This document shows positions 1 through 10,950 of a DNA stretch of 64,000 nt, piece by piece; position 1 is the first letter of the stretch, and each line of letters starts with the position of its first letter. A program made the position numbers and the translations under genes. Under the pieces are notes generated by a model. The model was given only the letters and a program-made list of their open reading frames with translations, did not search any database and was not told the DNA's origin. Origin of the DNA: Setophaga petechia. Taxonomy: Eukaryota > Chordata > Aves > Passeriformes > Parulidae. The DNA lies in assembly GCA_024362935.1 (NCBI GenBank), contig JANCRA010000119.1, positions 1,178,501 to 1,242,500 on the forward strand. The letters are read 5' to 3'.

Positions 1-860
1 CCCTATACCACGAGGCTTTGGTATTGTTTTAACCTTGCCTTATGTTCTGGTATGTTTGGATCCCACCCGGGATTCTCAAGGGGGAATATCTGAGGGACAG
101 TGCCTTGAAGCAGTCTACTGGCTATGCTCCCCTCCACAGGTGTTGTGATGGCTTTATTGAGCATTCGTCTCTCAGTGGAATCAAGTAATGTATCTAACAT
201 AGAGTTCAGATCAGCCTAGTCAGGATTTTGTGAGTTAATAGCCTATTCTACTAATTTTTCCACTTTATCTGGGTCCTCTTTATATTTCTCACAGTAGTTT
301 TCCACTGCTCTAACTGTATAAGGAAGTATGGGAGTATTCACATATATCAGCCCATGATTGCCAACTACTTGTCATAATGAGGCATGCAAAGTTGATTCTC
401 ATTCTTTGTTCCTTTTCATCTAGTACAGTGGGCAATTGGGCTACATTCTCTGATGGCCTCTCTTGCTATTTTTCCCCTCCTTCGCTTGTTTAGGGCAGCA
501 ATGATCTCATCCATTTCATCATCCTTTTCTTCGTCCTCAGAGCAGTTTGAGCAAGGGCTGTCTGACTGCTGCAAGCAGTAGTCTAGCTTGGCTGGTCCCA
601 GTCCTAGAAAGCATCACACAGGACCTACTCTGATGCAGCCCCCGGGCTGTGTGTCTGCGATCTTCAATGATGTCATCTCCTGAGGCAAATCCCTGGCCTT
701 CGGGGTCACCGGAGTAACTCAGAGGACTCAGAACAGAGGAGGCACCACTCCCTCTATGGGAGGCTCCCTCTCTGCCCTCCTTGTAAGAGGCTCTGGCCCC
801 TGGCTCTCCTCTTGGGGTGGTGAAGGAGGCAGTGGTGATGTCCACTGCTGCCAAGGCCTG
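1..860 (-). pseudogene. ERVK-like (class II) gag remnant, 5' part missing
   Basis: Two minus-strand reading frames (positions 537-854 and 3-200) with gag-like features: an acidic Asp/Glu stretch coded around 500-540, and at the low end a segment with the 'GWDPN...LKQYQ' style seen in betaretrovirus-type capsid. Capsid would be the structural shell of the virus. No complete frame exists and the low end leaves the window. The high end stops abruptly at the LTR starting at 861, with no primer-binding site or leader between, so this is interior gag cut by, or joined to, the neighbouring element rather than the start of its own provirus. The class II assignment rests on remembered motif style only. 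Confidence 0.5.
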
Positions 861-1554
861 TGTCTCGGTTTGAAAAGACAGGTGTCTGCCAAGGAAGGCA
901 GGAGCCTCCCCTGAAATGGAAAATGTAAACCCCCTACCTCTGAATTGTTATAATTTTTAAATTAAGGGGCTCTCAGGCAAAGATATGGGAGTAGGAATAA
1001 CTGTTCTTTATTAGAAAAAATAAAAATAGAAATAAAAATGCAGTAATACAAAACAACACTGACAGAGTCAGAATACGACCTGACACCCTGTGGATGAGAG
1101 TGTTGGTAGCAGTCCCATTAAAAGGTGGCTGCAGTCTTCCTGCAGTGACATGTGTGGTTCTGTTGAAGCAGTGATCCTGTAGAAGGGTGTCGTTTTCCTC
1201 TCATGGTCCACTGGTGGTGTAGATGGACCTGGTTTTCCTGCAGGAATCCAGTGGAGAACACTGCTACTCCATTGGGAATCCAGTGGAGAAGGCTCCCCTG
1301 ATGTCCCAAAATCTCAGATTATATGCAGGAAGGAATGCTTGGCTCCTCCCCCTGGGCAGAGCATTTCCCAATGGGATGATGTAATTTTTATCAGTCATGC
1401 AGTGACATTCAATGGCCCAGTAACAGGAGATATTTCCCAGAGGGAGGATGGATTTGTAGACAAGATAAAGAAACCTGCCCAATTAACAGAAGATAACTGT
1501 CACACCTCTAGCAGATGGCAAATAGAATAGACACTTATCTTGCAATCCAGGACA
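861..1554 (-). repeat. ERVL LTR, family A (3' LTR of the adjacent ERVL pol)
   Basis: On the minus strand the element begins TGTCCTGGATTGCAAG and ends ...CCGAGACA, the TG...CA form of an LTR. It carries an AATAAA-type signal (plus-strand TTTATT near 1008). A polypurine tract lies directly upstream on the minus strand, so it is in 3' LTR position behind the ERVL pol. Related copies of about 640 bp occur at 42689-43327 (same strand) and 44426-45066 (opposite strand). No target duplication matches the far LTR at 8195. Confidence 0.8.
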
Positions 1555-1581
1555 TTATCCATTCCTTATTCTATTTCCACC
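1555..1581 (-). other. Polypurine tract of the ERVL element
   Basis: Read on the minus strand this is a purine-rich run (GGTGGAAATAGAATAAGG and following bases) immediately before the LTR start. This is where plus-strand DNA priming occurs in retroviruses. Confidence 0.6.
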
Positions 1582-1639
1582 TGTATCACAATGAAACCTT
1601 ACACACAGCTCTCACTTAGGAGTAGGTTGCCCTGTTGTA

Positions 1640-2274
1640 CACAACAGGTTTCTCCATCTTTCTGCATTACCCACCAAGTGTAACCAGGTCCTCAACAAAA
1701 ACAATTCCACGGATGGGTTTGTCTTTGCCTGAAGTGGGACTAATCCAAACAGTCTTTCCTAAAATACCTTTCCTGTGCACCATAGGGACTTTATCTCCAT
1801 CCACTGTGTGCAGGGGTTCAGACTGAGCAGAACCAGCTTGATTGATGGACCCTCGGATGTTGACCATCCAGGTGGCTTTTGCTGAGTTCATTTCCCAATT
1901 TCTGAAAGTTCCCCCGCCAAGTGCCTTCAGGGTAGTCTTAAGTAGTCTGTTACACTGTTCAACTTCTCTGGCAGCTGGTGCATGAGAAGGAATATGGTAT
2001 ATCCATCCAATACCATGTTCCCTGGCCCAGGTGTTTATAAGCCATTCTTGAAATGGGTCCTGTTGTCCAAATCAGTTTGCTCAGGGGTGCCATGTCTCCA
2101 CAGGATTTGCTTTTCCAGGCCCAAGATGGTGTTCCTGGCACTGGTGTGAGGCACAGGGTAGGTCTCCAGCCATCCAGTGGTGGCTTCCAGCATGGTCAGC
2201 ATGTAGCGCTTTCCCTGGTGTGTCTGGGGCAGGGTGATGGAGTCAATCTGCTGATGCCGAATTTTGCCCCAAAA
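1640..2274 (-). pseudogene. ERVL integrase core and C-terminal remnant
   Basis: Minus-strand frames at 1667-1891 and 1959-2141, plus the untracked stretch to 2274, read like the integrase end of an ERVL pol. There is a catalytic-core-like segment with 'QQIDSITLP' and 'GKRYMLTMLEATTGW', followed by a C-terminal DNA-binding-like part ending about 85 bp before the polypurine tract. Integrase would join viral DNA to the host chromosome. The reading frame is broken several times, including a stop inside the core, so no active enzyme is possible. The upstream side is interrupted by an AT-rich insertion. Confidence 0.65.
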
Positions 2275-2865
2275 GGCGATAATAAACTGCCCAGAGACAG
2301 AATTTGAGGCCTATAGGCAGGAGGTATTTAATGGACAACGCGTTGGAGAAATCCTAAATGGATTTCTAAGTTATGAACAGCAAAAGCGGGTTTTTTATAC
2401 ACTTTTGAACAAGGATTACATCATTTATTACATGCATATTCATAGGTAGGCAGGAGTATAGGCGGAGTCTTCCGGGAATTCTTGGTCTTCCTTAGTTAAA
2501 TTTTAAGCTTTTCCTAATTTGGACAGCTTCCTGTTATTCTTGGCATGTTTTTCCATGGTTTGGCAGAAGTTACTGTTGTACTTGGCTTGATTCTATCAGC
2601 TTGGCAGGTCACTTTAACTTATTGGCTTCCACTTCTGCTTTCTTCTTCAAATATTGCTTTTTTTCTTCAAATATTCTAATTCCAAAGTTTCTCCTGTGAG
2701 TGTATTTTAGATTATTTATTAACTTATCTAGATAACTGATCAAAGTTCTTCCTAACAGTGTATTTTAGGTTATTTATTAACTTCTGTGATTCTCTTGATA
2801 TACTTTTAAGTGTCTTTTAATTCTTTTATTTCTCAAAAACTATTGTTCATTATAATAAATGGCTT
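2275..2865. mobile_element. AT-rich insertion splitting the ERVL integrase (LTR-like)
   Basis: About 590 bp with clearly lower GC than the flanking pol. Integrase-like coding resumes on the other side. It holds two similar ~50-bp stretches (GTGTATTTTAG...TTATTTATTAAC near 2699 and 2758) and a TATAATAAATGG near its high end. I infer a solo LTR or another short transposon but found no clear terminal duplication, so the boundaries are approximate. Confidence 0.4.
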
Positions 2866-3480
2866 CACTTCCAGGCCTCCCCATACTTTGGACCATTTCC
2901 CACCACAGCACAGGGGCTTCCACCCACTTGACCTGTTTGATGGCAGCACACGTCTCACAGTCATGGACAACCTGAGAATCCACACCTCAGTCTCGTGACC
3001 ACTTATGGCATTTCTGCCCTGATGACCTGAGGCATCATGGGCCCATCAAGCTAGGAACAACTCCTCCTTGTGTTGCCAATCTAAGTCTGTCTTTGATACC
3101 TCTATCTTTGCAGCCTTACCTATCTGCTCATTCTTTTGGTGTTCCTCACTAGCCTGACTCTTGAGGACATGGGCATCTACCTCACAGACTTTCACAGGCA
3201 GCTTCTCCACCCAAGTAGCAATGTCTTTCCACTCATCAGCAGCCCAGACTGGCTTTCCTCTGTGCTACCAGTTGGCCTTTTTCCACCTCTCCAGCCAGCC
3301 CCACAGAGCACTGGCTACCATCCATGAATTGGTATAAAGGTAGAGCTTTGGCCCCTTCTCTCTCTCAGCAATATCCAGGGCCAGTTGAACGGGCTTGAGT
3401 TCAGCAAGTTGATTTGGTTCACCTTATCCTTTGGTAGCTTGGGCAACCTGATGTGGGGGGCTCCATTCAGCTGCTTTTCA
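2866..3480 (-). pseudogene. ERVL RNase H end and integrase zinc-binding region, decayed
   Basis: On the minus strand the sequence carries Cys-rich and His-rich pieces compatible with the integrase zinc-binding domain (CETCAAIKQVKW-like) and the 'WVEAPVLWWEMVQSMG' type spacer typical of ERVL pol. Multiple stops and frame changes are present. It links the RNase H region above to the integrase core below. Confidence 0.5.
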
Positions 3481-4409
3481 CTTTTGTTTCATCCCCATGA
3501 TGTGACAGGAACCATCAGTGAAAAGAGCATATAGTGCTTCTGCTGATAGTTGGTTGTACGGTGGAGCTTCTTCAGCATGTGTCACTTGTTCCTCTTCCTC
3601 TTCATCAGTGAGACCAGTGTTTTCACCTTCTGGCAGATTGTAATTATCTCCAGAATCCCAGGGCGATTCAGGTTTCCAATACGGGCGCGCTGTGTAGTAA
3701 GAGCAATCCATTTACTCCATGTAGTGTCAGTGGCGTGGTGGGTGGTGGGAACTTTTCCTTTAAACATCCACCCCAGCACTGGTAGTTGGGGTGCCAGGAG
3801 GAGTTGTGCTTCCAGGCCAGTCACCACTGAGGCAGCCTGGACTCCTTCATAGGCAGCCAAGATTTCCTTCTATGTGGGAGTGTATTTGGCTTCAGACCCT
3901 CTGTAGCTTCGACTCCAAAATCCCAGTGGTGCACCCCAAGTCTTCTCAGGCACCTTCTGCCAAAGGCTCCAGGACAAGCCATGGTTCCTGGCTGCAGAGT
4001 AGAGCATGTTCTTCACCTCTGGTCCTGTCCTGACTGGGCCAAGGGCAACTGCATGAGCGATCCCCTGCTTGATCTGGGCAAAGGCTTGTTGCTGCGCAGA
4101 GCCCCACTGGAAATTGTTCTTGCGGGTGACCAGGTAGAGAGGGCTCCTGATCTGACTGTACTCAGGAATGTGCATCCTCCAAAAGCCTATGGCACCCAGG
4201 AAAGCTTGTGTTTCCTTCTTGCTAGTTGGTGGAGACATAGCTGTGATCTTGTTGATGACCTCGGTGGGAATCTGACGCTGTCCATCTTGCCACATCACTC
4301 CCAGGAACTGGATCTCTTGAGCAGGTCCCTTGACTTTGCTCTTCTTGATGGCGAAGCTGGCTTCTAGCAGAATCCTGATGATCCTCTCTCTTTTCTCAAA
4401 TACTTCCAT
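3481..4409 (-). pseudogene. ERVL reverse transcriptase thumb/connection and RNase H
   Basis: The minus-strand frame 3870-4409 (179 aa) carries features diagnostic of ERVL-type polymerase: 'IQFLGVMWQDG', 'FLGAIGFWRMHIPEYSQ' and 'SLWQKVPE...LGFWSRSY'. An RNase H start ('ALFTDGSC') follows in the frame at 3478-3711 after a frame change near 3870. The product would degrade viral RNA and extend DNA. It is separated from the catalytic RT part by a TGA, apparently a former Trp codon, directly after the RT active site. Decayed and not functional. Confidence 0.75.
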
Positions 4410-5324
4410 TGCTGTGTTCCCTCACACAATGATGTCATCGATTTGCTGCAGGTGTTCTGGAGCCTCACCCTTTTCCAGTGCAGCCTGGATCAGTCCATGG
4501 CAGATGGTGGGGCTGTGCTTCCACCCCTGGGGAAGTCGGTTCCAGGTGTACTGCACGCGCCTCCAGGTGAAAGCAAACTGAGGCCTGCATTCTGCTGCCA
4601 GAGGAATGGAGAAAAATGCATTGGCAATATCTATAGTGGCGTACCACCTTGCTGCCTTGGACTCCAGCTCGTACTGGAGTTCCAGCATGTCTGGCACAGC
4701 AAAGCTCAGTGGTGGAGTCACTTCATTCAATGCACGATAGTCCACTGTCACTCTCCATTCTCCTTCAGATTTACGCACAGGCCAAATGGGGCTGTTGAAG
4801 GGTGAGTGGGTCTTGCTGACCACCCCTTGGCTCTCCAGCTCACGGATCATTTTGTGGATGGGGATCACAGCATCTCGATTTGTCCAATACTGCCGGCGGT
4901 GCACTGTTGAGGTGGCGATTGGCACTCGTTGCTCTTCTACTTTCAGGAGACCTACTGCAGATGGGCTTTCTGATAGTCCAGGCAAAGTGTTCAACTGCTT
5001 GATGTTTTCTGCCTCCACAACAGCTATGCCAAAAGCCCATCTGAGTCCCTTTGGGTCTTTGTAATAGCCATTCTGGAGGAAATCTATCCCCAGAATACAC
5101 GTGGCCTCTGGGCCAGTCACAATAGGATGTTTTTTCCACTCTTTCCCAGTCAGGCTCACCTCGGCTTCTAACAGGGTCAATTGCTGTGATCCCCCTGTCA
5201 CACCAGCAATAAAAACAGACTCTGTCCCCACATGTCTTGATGGGATTAATGTGCATTGCACACCAGTATCTATCAAAGCTTTATACTCTTGTGGTTCCGA
5301 TGTGCCAGGCCAACAAATCCACAC
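4410..5324 (-). pseudogene. ERVL protease and reverse transcriptase catalytic part
   Basis: A 300-aa minus-strand frame. Near residues 16-26 is a retropepsin active-site motif (ALIDTG). From about residue 150 it is a reverse transcriptase with 'SPFNSPIWPV', 'WRVTVDYRALNEVTPP', 'WYATIDIANAFFSIPLA' and 'GWKHSPTICH', strongly ERVL-like. The catalytic YxDD box reads QIDD, so the Tyr is replaced, and the frame ends a few codons later. The element is otherwise well preserved here, suggesting moderate age. Neighbours: gag remnants above and RNase H below, in normal retroviral order. Confidence 0.85.
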
Positions 5325-6441
5325 AGACCAGAAAACATGGTTTTCCCTAGCCTCTACCTGACTAGAGGCAGGGCCCCTCTAAGCCTGGTTATCCTTCTTT
5401 CCCTGGGCATATGTCTTGGATGTTCCTTCAAGGGGATCGGACATGTCATCATCATCATTATCATACCTGGCAGTTCAGCTACGGGCAACTGGAGCTGCTT
5501 TCCTTTTGGTGGAACTCCCTCTCTCAGGCCTGTCTTCCTTCAATTCACGCACCCATCGTGCCAGAACAGCAGTAGGTTTTCCCTCCTATATCCTCATGTT
5601 TTCTCCACAATCACTCAGGTAGAACTACAGCTCAGCTCGCGGGGTGTACCTTCTCTCGCCATCTGGGAAATGTCTGCCTTGGATACCAGAACCTCTGATC
5701 TGTACTGCTGAGATTTGGAGGAGGTTTTCTTTAATCTCCTCTCTGAGCTTCTTATGATTCTCCTCTATTTTGTCCTCTAATTTCTGCAGATGTGTTTCTA
5801 CCATTGCGATTCTGGCATGTGTTGGGCCATGCACAGCATCTGCATATGCTCAGAGCTTCCTTGTCATATCAAGCACGGTCTCTTCCCTCTCATCCCTCTT
5901 CATTATGGCTAAGGCAGAAGCATGTTCATGTGTTCATGTAGCACAAGTCATACAAGTTTCCACCACATCCCAGGCGTGCATGGTACCAAGTCTGGGTTCT
6001 TAGTTGTCATGTCATCTGAGAAGATAATCTCTGCCACTGCCATTTCTCTCGGGCATTTGATCCCTTGCTCTATGGTCTTCCACTGAGTTTGTTGCATATA
6101 AAGATCATCTGCATACAGGTATCTTTGTGCAACACTGTCCAAGACCCGTGACCAGAGGCTGTGTGGATTAGCCCCCCTCATAATTCCTTGGTCAATGACA
6201 GGATCATGTGACAGGGACCCCAAATGCCTCACTTCAGTGCCATCCAGAATTGTAGCCTCGCCTGCAGCATCCCAGAGACGGACTAACCAACTAATTATGG
6301 ATTCATCAGGTCATCGGGTGTAATCCTTCCTTAGGCCATGAAGGTCCTTCAGGGAAAAAGACTCAGTATTGGCTTCTGATCTCGTGCCTGCTGCTTTGAC
6401 TCCTGCTTTTATTTCAGGAGGCATTGAGGGTCCTTCTCCTG

Positions 6442-6472
<31 letters not shown>

Positions 6473-6969
6473 TCATCATCCACTGGTTGATCGATCTTGT
6501 CCGTGCATTTCCCATTTCTAGTGCTGGTAACAACAGACATTGTTTGAGACTTATTGCCTGGTTTAGCTGCTGGCTTAGGCTCACTATCTGGTTTAGCTGC
6601 TGGCTTCGAGCCTGGGCTGTTGGCTTTGGCCTGACTGTGGTAGCTACTGATTTATCTCCCTGCCCCTCTGCCTCTGTCTGCTGCCCTACAGTATCTAACA
6701 AGGTGCGATAAGCATAGGCCAGGGCCCAGCTTATTGCAATGAGCCTTTTCTCCTTGGAATCGTCATGGCACTTCTCTTTTAGGTATTTCCCCACCTCAGC
6801 TGGGTTCTGAATTTGTTCCCATGGAAAATCTCAGTCTACGGGATCAGATAATACCTTCAGGGTTTGGCCTGTATTTTCCCATTCTCCACACCACTCAGGA
6901 TTTTTCACGCCTGCATCTGCTTCTGGGTCAGGGGTCTCATCAACTCCTCTGGATATCTCAGCTCCCATT
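5325..6969 (-). pseudogene. ERVL gag remnant
   Basis: Fragmented minus-strand frames between the protease and the leader (5625-5834 with a coiled-coil-like Glu/Lys-rich run, 5948-6232, 6468-6794). Position and order fit gag. A CAT/ATC triplet microsatellite (about 6445-6480) interrupts the coding sequence, and a repeated SQQLNQ-type segment lies near 6560-6620. ERVL gag is poorly conserved, so the assignment rests mainly on position between primer site and protease. Confidence 0.55.
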
Positions 6970-7431
6970 CTAGAGAAACTGCAGACCATATAGAGGAAGC
7001 TTAAATACCAGATTAAATGCCAGATTTAATATCAGAAAGATGGTCTCTTTAACGTTCAGGGGAAACTGAACATTCTCAAAAAGTGACATAACTGATTGAA
7101 AGGAGAAGAAGGAAAGGAAAAGCTGGAAAGCCTCATTCCCTGCTCCTCCTCTAACAAACTGGGTGCAATTACTAATAAATTCCCAAAACATACTACTGGA
7201 ACTGGGATGCAGGGTAGGACGAAGAAGCCATAAACCATAAATATCGTAAACAGACATCAGTATCTTTGTAAGTGCCCTATAAATCATTATCACCAAGGCC
7301 AGTACAACAGCTATTCCCATCCGTGCTGCTCTACTGTAAAAATTACGTATTATGGACAATAATCCTAGTGACCAGAAAGGTATTGAAACCTCAAAAAGGT
7401 CTAGAGACCGGAACCACATGGAGGCCTCCAC
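6970..7431 (-). CDS. Hydrophobic 153-aa frame in the ERVL leader, unassigned
   Basis: An open minus-strand frame of 153 aa starting about 100 bp downstream of the primer-binding site. It contains several hydrophobic runs that could span a membrane (around residues 37-57, 85-100 and 120-150). I do not recognise it. It may be a leader-encoded or gag-N-terminal product peculiar to this ERVL lineage, or a chance frame. There is no sign that the host uses it. Confidence 0.3.
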   Translation of the reverse strand: MEASMWFRSLDLFEVSIPFWSLGLLSIIRNFYSRAARMGIAVVLALVIMIYRALTKILMSVYDIYGLWLLRPTLHPSSSSMFWEFISNCTQFVRGGAGNEAFQLFLSFFSFQSVMSLFENVQFPLNVKETIFLILNLAFNLVFKLPLYGLQFL

Positions 7432-7530
7432 CCCAAGAGATATTTAAGCAACATGGCTACTGACTGCTTTAACTCACTAGAGAGCGAGCACAACCAACAC
7501 ACAATCAATAGGGCTTTTTTCCACCTTCTT

Positions 7531-7550
7531 GAGTCCAACGTTGGGTGCCA
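7531..7550 (-). other. Primer-binding site of the ERVL element
   Basis: On the minus strand TGGCACCCAACGTTGG lies five bases downstream of the LTR end. It resembles the lysine-tRNA primer site TGGCGCCCAACGTGGGG. It marks the 5' end of the internal region and confirms minus orientation. Confidence 0.65.
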
Positions 7551-7555
7551 AGAGA

Positions 7556-8195
7556 TGTATTTGTCCTGGTTCAGAGCAAATCCCGAAGGGGCTCTGGTAG
7601 GAAAGTAGATTCAATCAGTCCCTCCCTGCAACCGGTCCAGGAGAAAATACCTCCTTGGAGAAAGGTGGAAAAAACCTGTTTATTAAACAATAAAACCTAA
7701 ACAATATTAAACAATAAAACCCCTTGCTGCTCCAGAAGAGATGAGAAACTGAGAAAGTCCCTCCCTGGGTTGCATCTGAGCTCACTCAGTCTCTGATCAG
7801 TCCCTCTGGTGCTGGAAATGTCGCAGGCCAGGCCCGGCCCAGTGGCCACAGGTGAAGCTGCTGGTGCTCTTCTGGGTGTTCAGGCCAGAGCAGGTTTGAC
7901 CAGCTCCAAAGGGAAAAAAAACCCACAGTCCAGGGAACTTCTTTGTCTCCTTTGCCTCAGCTAGCTCAACTAACCAAAAGCAAAAGAGAGCTCTGTCCCG
8001 CTGTCTGTCCATCCACAGACAACACAGTCTGGAGCAGGAATGTGGAGGAGGAGTGCAGTGTCTGAAAAAACCTGCTGCTTCTTCTCTTCCTCTCTTCACT
8101 CTCTGGAACATGTCTTAAAGGTGCAAAATTTATTATTCAGCATAAACAGAATGAGACAATTGGGAATAAAAGCATCATTTAGTCAACCCAGGACA
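7556..8195 (-). repeat. ERVL LTR, family B (5' LTR)
   Basis: On the minus strand it begins TGTCCTGGGTTGACTAA and ends ...AGGACAAATACA, followed by the primer-binding site. It contains AATAAACAGG as the polyadenylation region. A homologous solo copy lies at 38889-39566 on the plus strand. It is not similar to the LTR at 861-1554, although both flank the same internal region. Confidence 0.8.
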
Positions 8196-8446
8196 CCCAC
8201 CCATGGCTCACTTTTTTCTTACTTTCCCAAGCTTGCTGACAAACTTGCTGAGTCCTGATGACTCTTCTTCTTGTATCTTTTTCAAGGATATGCCGAACCC
8301 ATTTCTGAATATGTCCATTATTCATTGTTTGTGAATGTATCCCTTGTCCATTAGTACAAGCAGGCTGGATTGTGCATTGGCTGAATATGGCAATTTTCTA
8401 GCAAGAACTCCTCAATCTGCTAAAAACTCTCAATATGTAGCCGTAC
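8196..8446. other. No recognisable feature
   Basis: AT-richer stretch between the ERVL LTR and the minisatellite. The minus strand has a short frame rich in Arg and Gln (near 8220-8320) that could be an old retroelement remnant, but it carries no motif I can name. Confidence 0.3.
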
Positions 8447-8726
8447 TGAGATGATTGGAACCACACAGGGAACAACCAAGACCATCCTGAGGACTGGGAC
8501 CACACTGGGGGTAATTGGGAGTGAGTCAGACCATGCTGGGAGGGACTGGGATCATCTGGGGAGTGACTGGGAATAGAGCAGGGACAACTGGGTTCAACTG
8601 GGACCATACTGGGATTGACTGTAACCATAGGGGAGTGATGGAAGCACACTGGGAACAGCTGGGACCATGCTGGGAGCAACTGGGATCACTCTGATGGTGA
8701 CTGGAATCATGGAGGGATTGACTGGG
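8447..8726 (+). repeat. ACTGGGA minisatellite, block 1
   Basis: Imperfect tandem repeats built on ACTGGGA followed by 6-10 variable bases (for example ACTGGGACCATACTGGGA). It is the left part of an array that was split by the provirus at 8727-13523 and continues at 13524. Confidence 0.85.
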
Positions 8727-9011
8727 TGTTGCTTTTAGGCGTGGCGACTTGGTTCTAAGTCCGGCACGGTGGCCTAATGCCTGGGCTCACTCAGTCCATA
8801 AGCTCCAGACACCAATGTGGTGGACAGCAAATGGCGTTTATTCAAGGGTCTCGGGGGTTTTTATGGCTTGGGTAGCCTGTGTCATTTCTTTCTGCTCACG
8901 TCCAGCTGGGTGTGGCCAGGCACGGAGCAGTGGTCTAACTACAGGGTGGGGGGATATCCTCACTGACTGTACAGCCGGAAATCTTCCACACGCAGGCCCT
9001 AACTCACCACA
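8727..9011 (-). repeat. 3' LTR of the alpharetrovirus-like provirus
   Basis: 285 bp, TG...CA, bordered inward by the polypurine tract. It differs from its partner at 13240-13523 by about 38 positions, nearly all in one direction (see findings). Confidence 0.85.
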
Positions 9012-9029
9012 TCTCCCTCCTCCCTCATG
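9012..9029 (-). other. Polypurine tract of the provirus
   Basis: Minus strand CATGAGGGAGGAGGGAGA directly before the 3' LTR. Confidence 0.75.
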
Positions 9030-9186
9030 ATTAGTAAAATTCTTATAGAGTTATAAAACGTAGAGGTTACAAAATTTCATGGGTTAGTAAAATTAGTGTA
9101 AAATTATAAGTGTGTTAGTAACTGGCACGCCTTAAAGTAATTGTCGGCCCTCGAGAAATAAAATGTTAGTAATTTCTAAATGCCTT

Positions 9187-9755
9187 TTAACGAATAGCAC
9201 CAGTTTGTTTAATATGCAAGGCCTGAAGATTAGGGTTAGTAGGATTATAGTGAGTGGGCCTATCAGGGTAGAAATCAGGGTGGTGAGCTATGAAGACTGG
9301 TTGAACTACGACTCGAACCAGCCTTGTTGAGCTTCTTTGTCCATCTTCTTTAGGTTTAGCCGGTTTCTCAGCTCGGTCATGGAGTCTTTGACGACTCTGG
9401 TGTGGTCTGCATAAAAGCAGCATTCTTCTTTCAAGGCAGCACACAGGCTTCTTTGCTGCATGAACAAGAGGTCCAGTCCTCGCCTGTTTTGGAGGACCAC
9501 TTCTGAGAGCAAGGAAAGTGATTTTTCTAGGGAAGAGATGGATTTCTCGATCTTTTGCAAGTCTTCGTCGACTGTCATTTGCAGTTGTGCTAGTCTTTCA
9601 TGTCGCGTTGCAAGGGCTGAGATGCCTGTGGCAGCACTGGTAGCTCTTAAACTGAGGAGCATCGCGATGGTGATGCCTGTTATCACCTCTCGTTTGTGGA
9701 GCTGGTCAGGTTCCTCGAACAAGCGATACACTTCTTCTTCTTGGCGATACAGCAC
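9187..9755 (-). pseudogene. env: Endogenous retrovirus env, transmembrane subunit remnant
   Basis: The minus-strand frame 9306-9755 (149 aa), extended by the overlapping frame 9187-9444, reads as a gamma-type retroviral transmembrane subunit. It has a hydrophobic fusion-peptide-like segment near residues 25-45, heptad-like Leu-rich coils, the 'LQNRRGLDLL' region and a C-x6-CC motif. In the virus this subunit drives membrane fusion. A frame change near 9310-9440 separates the ectodomain from the tail, so no complete protein is made. A gamma-type env beside an alpha-like pol is a known type of retroviral mosaic. Confidence 0.75.
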
Positions 9756-9982
9756 TCTGGGGACAATTAGAACTTGGACACAAAAGTCTGTAGAATGATT
9801 GAATTTGTCAAGGAGTACACATGGGCTTACTCCTGATTGCTGACAGACTCACATTCTCGATGCAGCTGGGATCACTTACTGGAATTTCCCTCTCTTCAGT
9901 TTGACGAATTGTCGGCAGACATTGCTCATCTGCTTTGCTAAGGTTGCATTACCAAAGCATTTGCCTTGGCCTGTGACCTGAC

Positions 9983-10950
9983 TTAGGGTAATGCCTCTCC
10001 GGGGGATGTCTCATCTGCATTGGCATGGATTGTCTGACTTTGAGAAGATGAATGGGAGATCGAGGGCAACACTTTCGTAAAAAGGAGGTTGTGCATTATA
10101 GCATAACAGCATGACTCTGTGAAGTTCAGGTTGGATTGGTTTAACGATAAGAAGGTAGCATTTAACACGCTTAAGAATGGATTGGAGGGGGTTGGTTTGG
10201 CTAAGAGATCGGATGGGGAGGTAAGTTTTGGCATCTGTGTTTTGCGGCTAGAACTATCGTTAGCTGCGATCTCTTTATTCATTGCTAGAACCGGATTAGG
10301 TCTGACTGATTGAGGTATTGAGGCTGGGAATCTAACGATTTGTATGTTCGCCCAGGAGTATTGATAGAGATAAACAAACACTGTCCGCACTTTGCCCATG
10401 GCTCAGCTGTCATGGGCATTATCATTATCATTATCAGCTGCAGGATTATCATTACATAGCCTGTGCAGGTATGCAGTTTATAGTATTGGTGTGTAAGCAC
10501 AAAATCTTTCGAATCAAATTTTGGTTCTACACAGCTATGGGGAGTATACTTAACTTGCAGGAACTTATCAGGCTGTTGTGGCTCTTATTTATTGCTTGTC
10601 ACAATTGTCTCACACCTCCAATATCCACAATATCCATACCCTGGGTAATTACAATAACTTTTCTTTGGATTAGAAGCAGGGCACGAGTAGGTCTGAAATA
10701 ATGTCGTCTCCAGAAATCTGGGACGCGCTGTACGACCCGGGAAGATGTCTTTTAACCTGAACTCGAAAGATGGGGTGTCGGCTGTAACAATTTCTTTGAT
10801 GACTTCTTCACCTGAGAGATGGCGTAGAACCTACTTGAATGGCTGGTGAGGGTAATGTTTTGTGTCTGCTTGTCCTCCGCCTGCTAAGTCTAGATACAAG
10901 ATCACACAGAGGCACCGTTGCTGCTTTGATTTTGATGGTACGACCTTCTC
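9983..10950 (-). pseudogene. Endogenous retrovirus env, surface subunit remnant
   Basis: The frame 9983-10399 (138 aa) contains several N-x-S/T glycosylation sites (NATF, NQSN, NFTE) and lies directly upstream of the transmembrane part, as expected for the surface subunit. The rest up to the integrase end is broken into short frames with scattered stops. Receptor-binding features cannot be judged. Confidence 0.5.

Noticed and set aside
6424..6711. Frame with a polyhistidine run
   Set aside because: It is the complement-side reading of a CAT/ATC microsatellite inside ERVL gag.
9306..9755. Possible domesticated syncytin-like env
   Set aside because: Only the transmembrane ectodomain is open, the tail is frameshifted and the surface part is broken, so no usable envelope is encoded.
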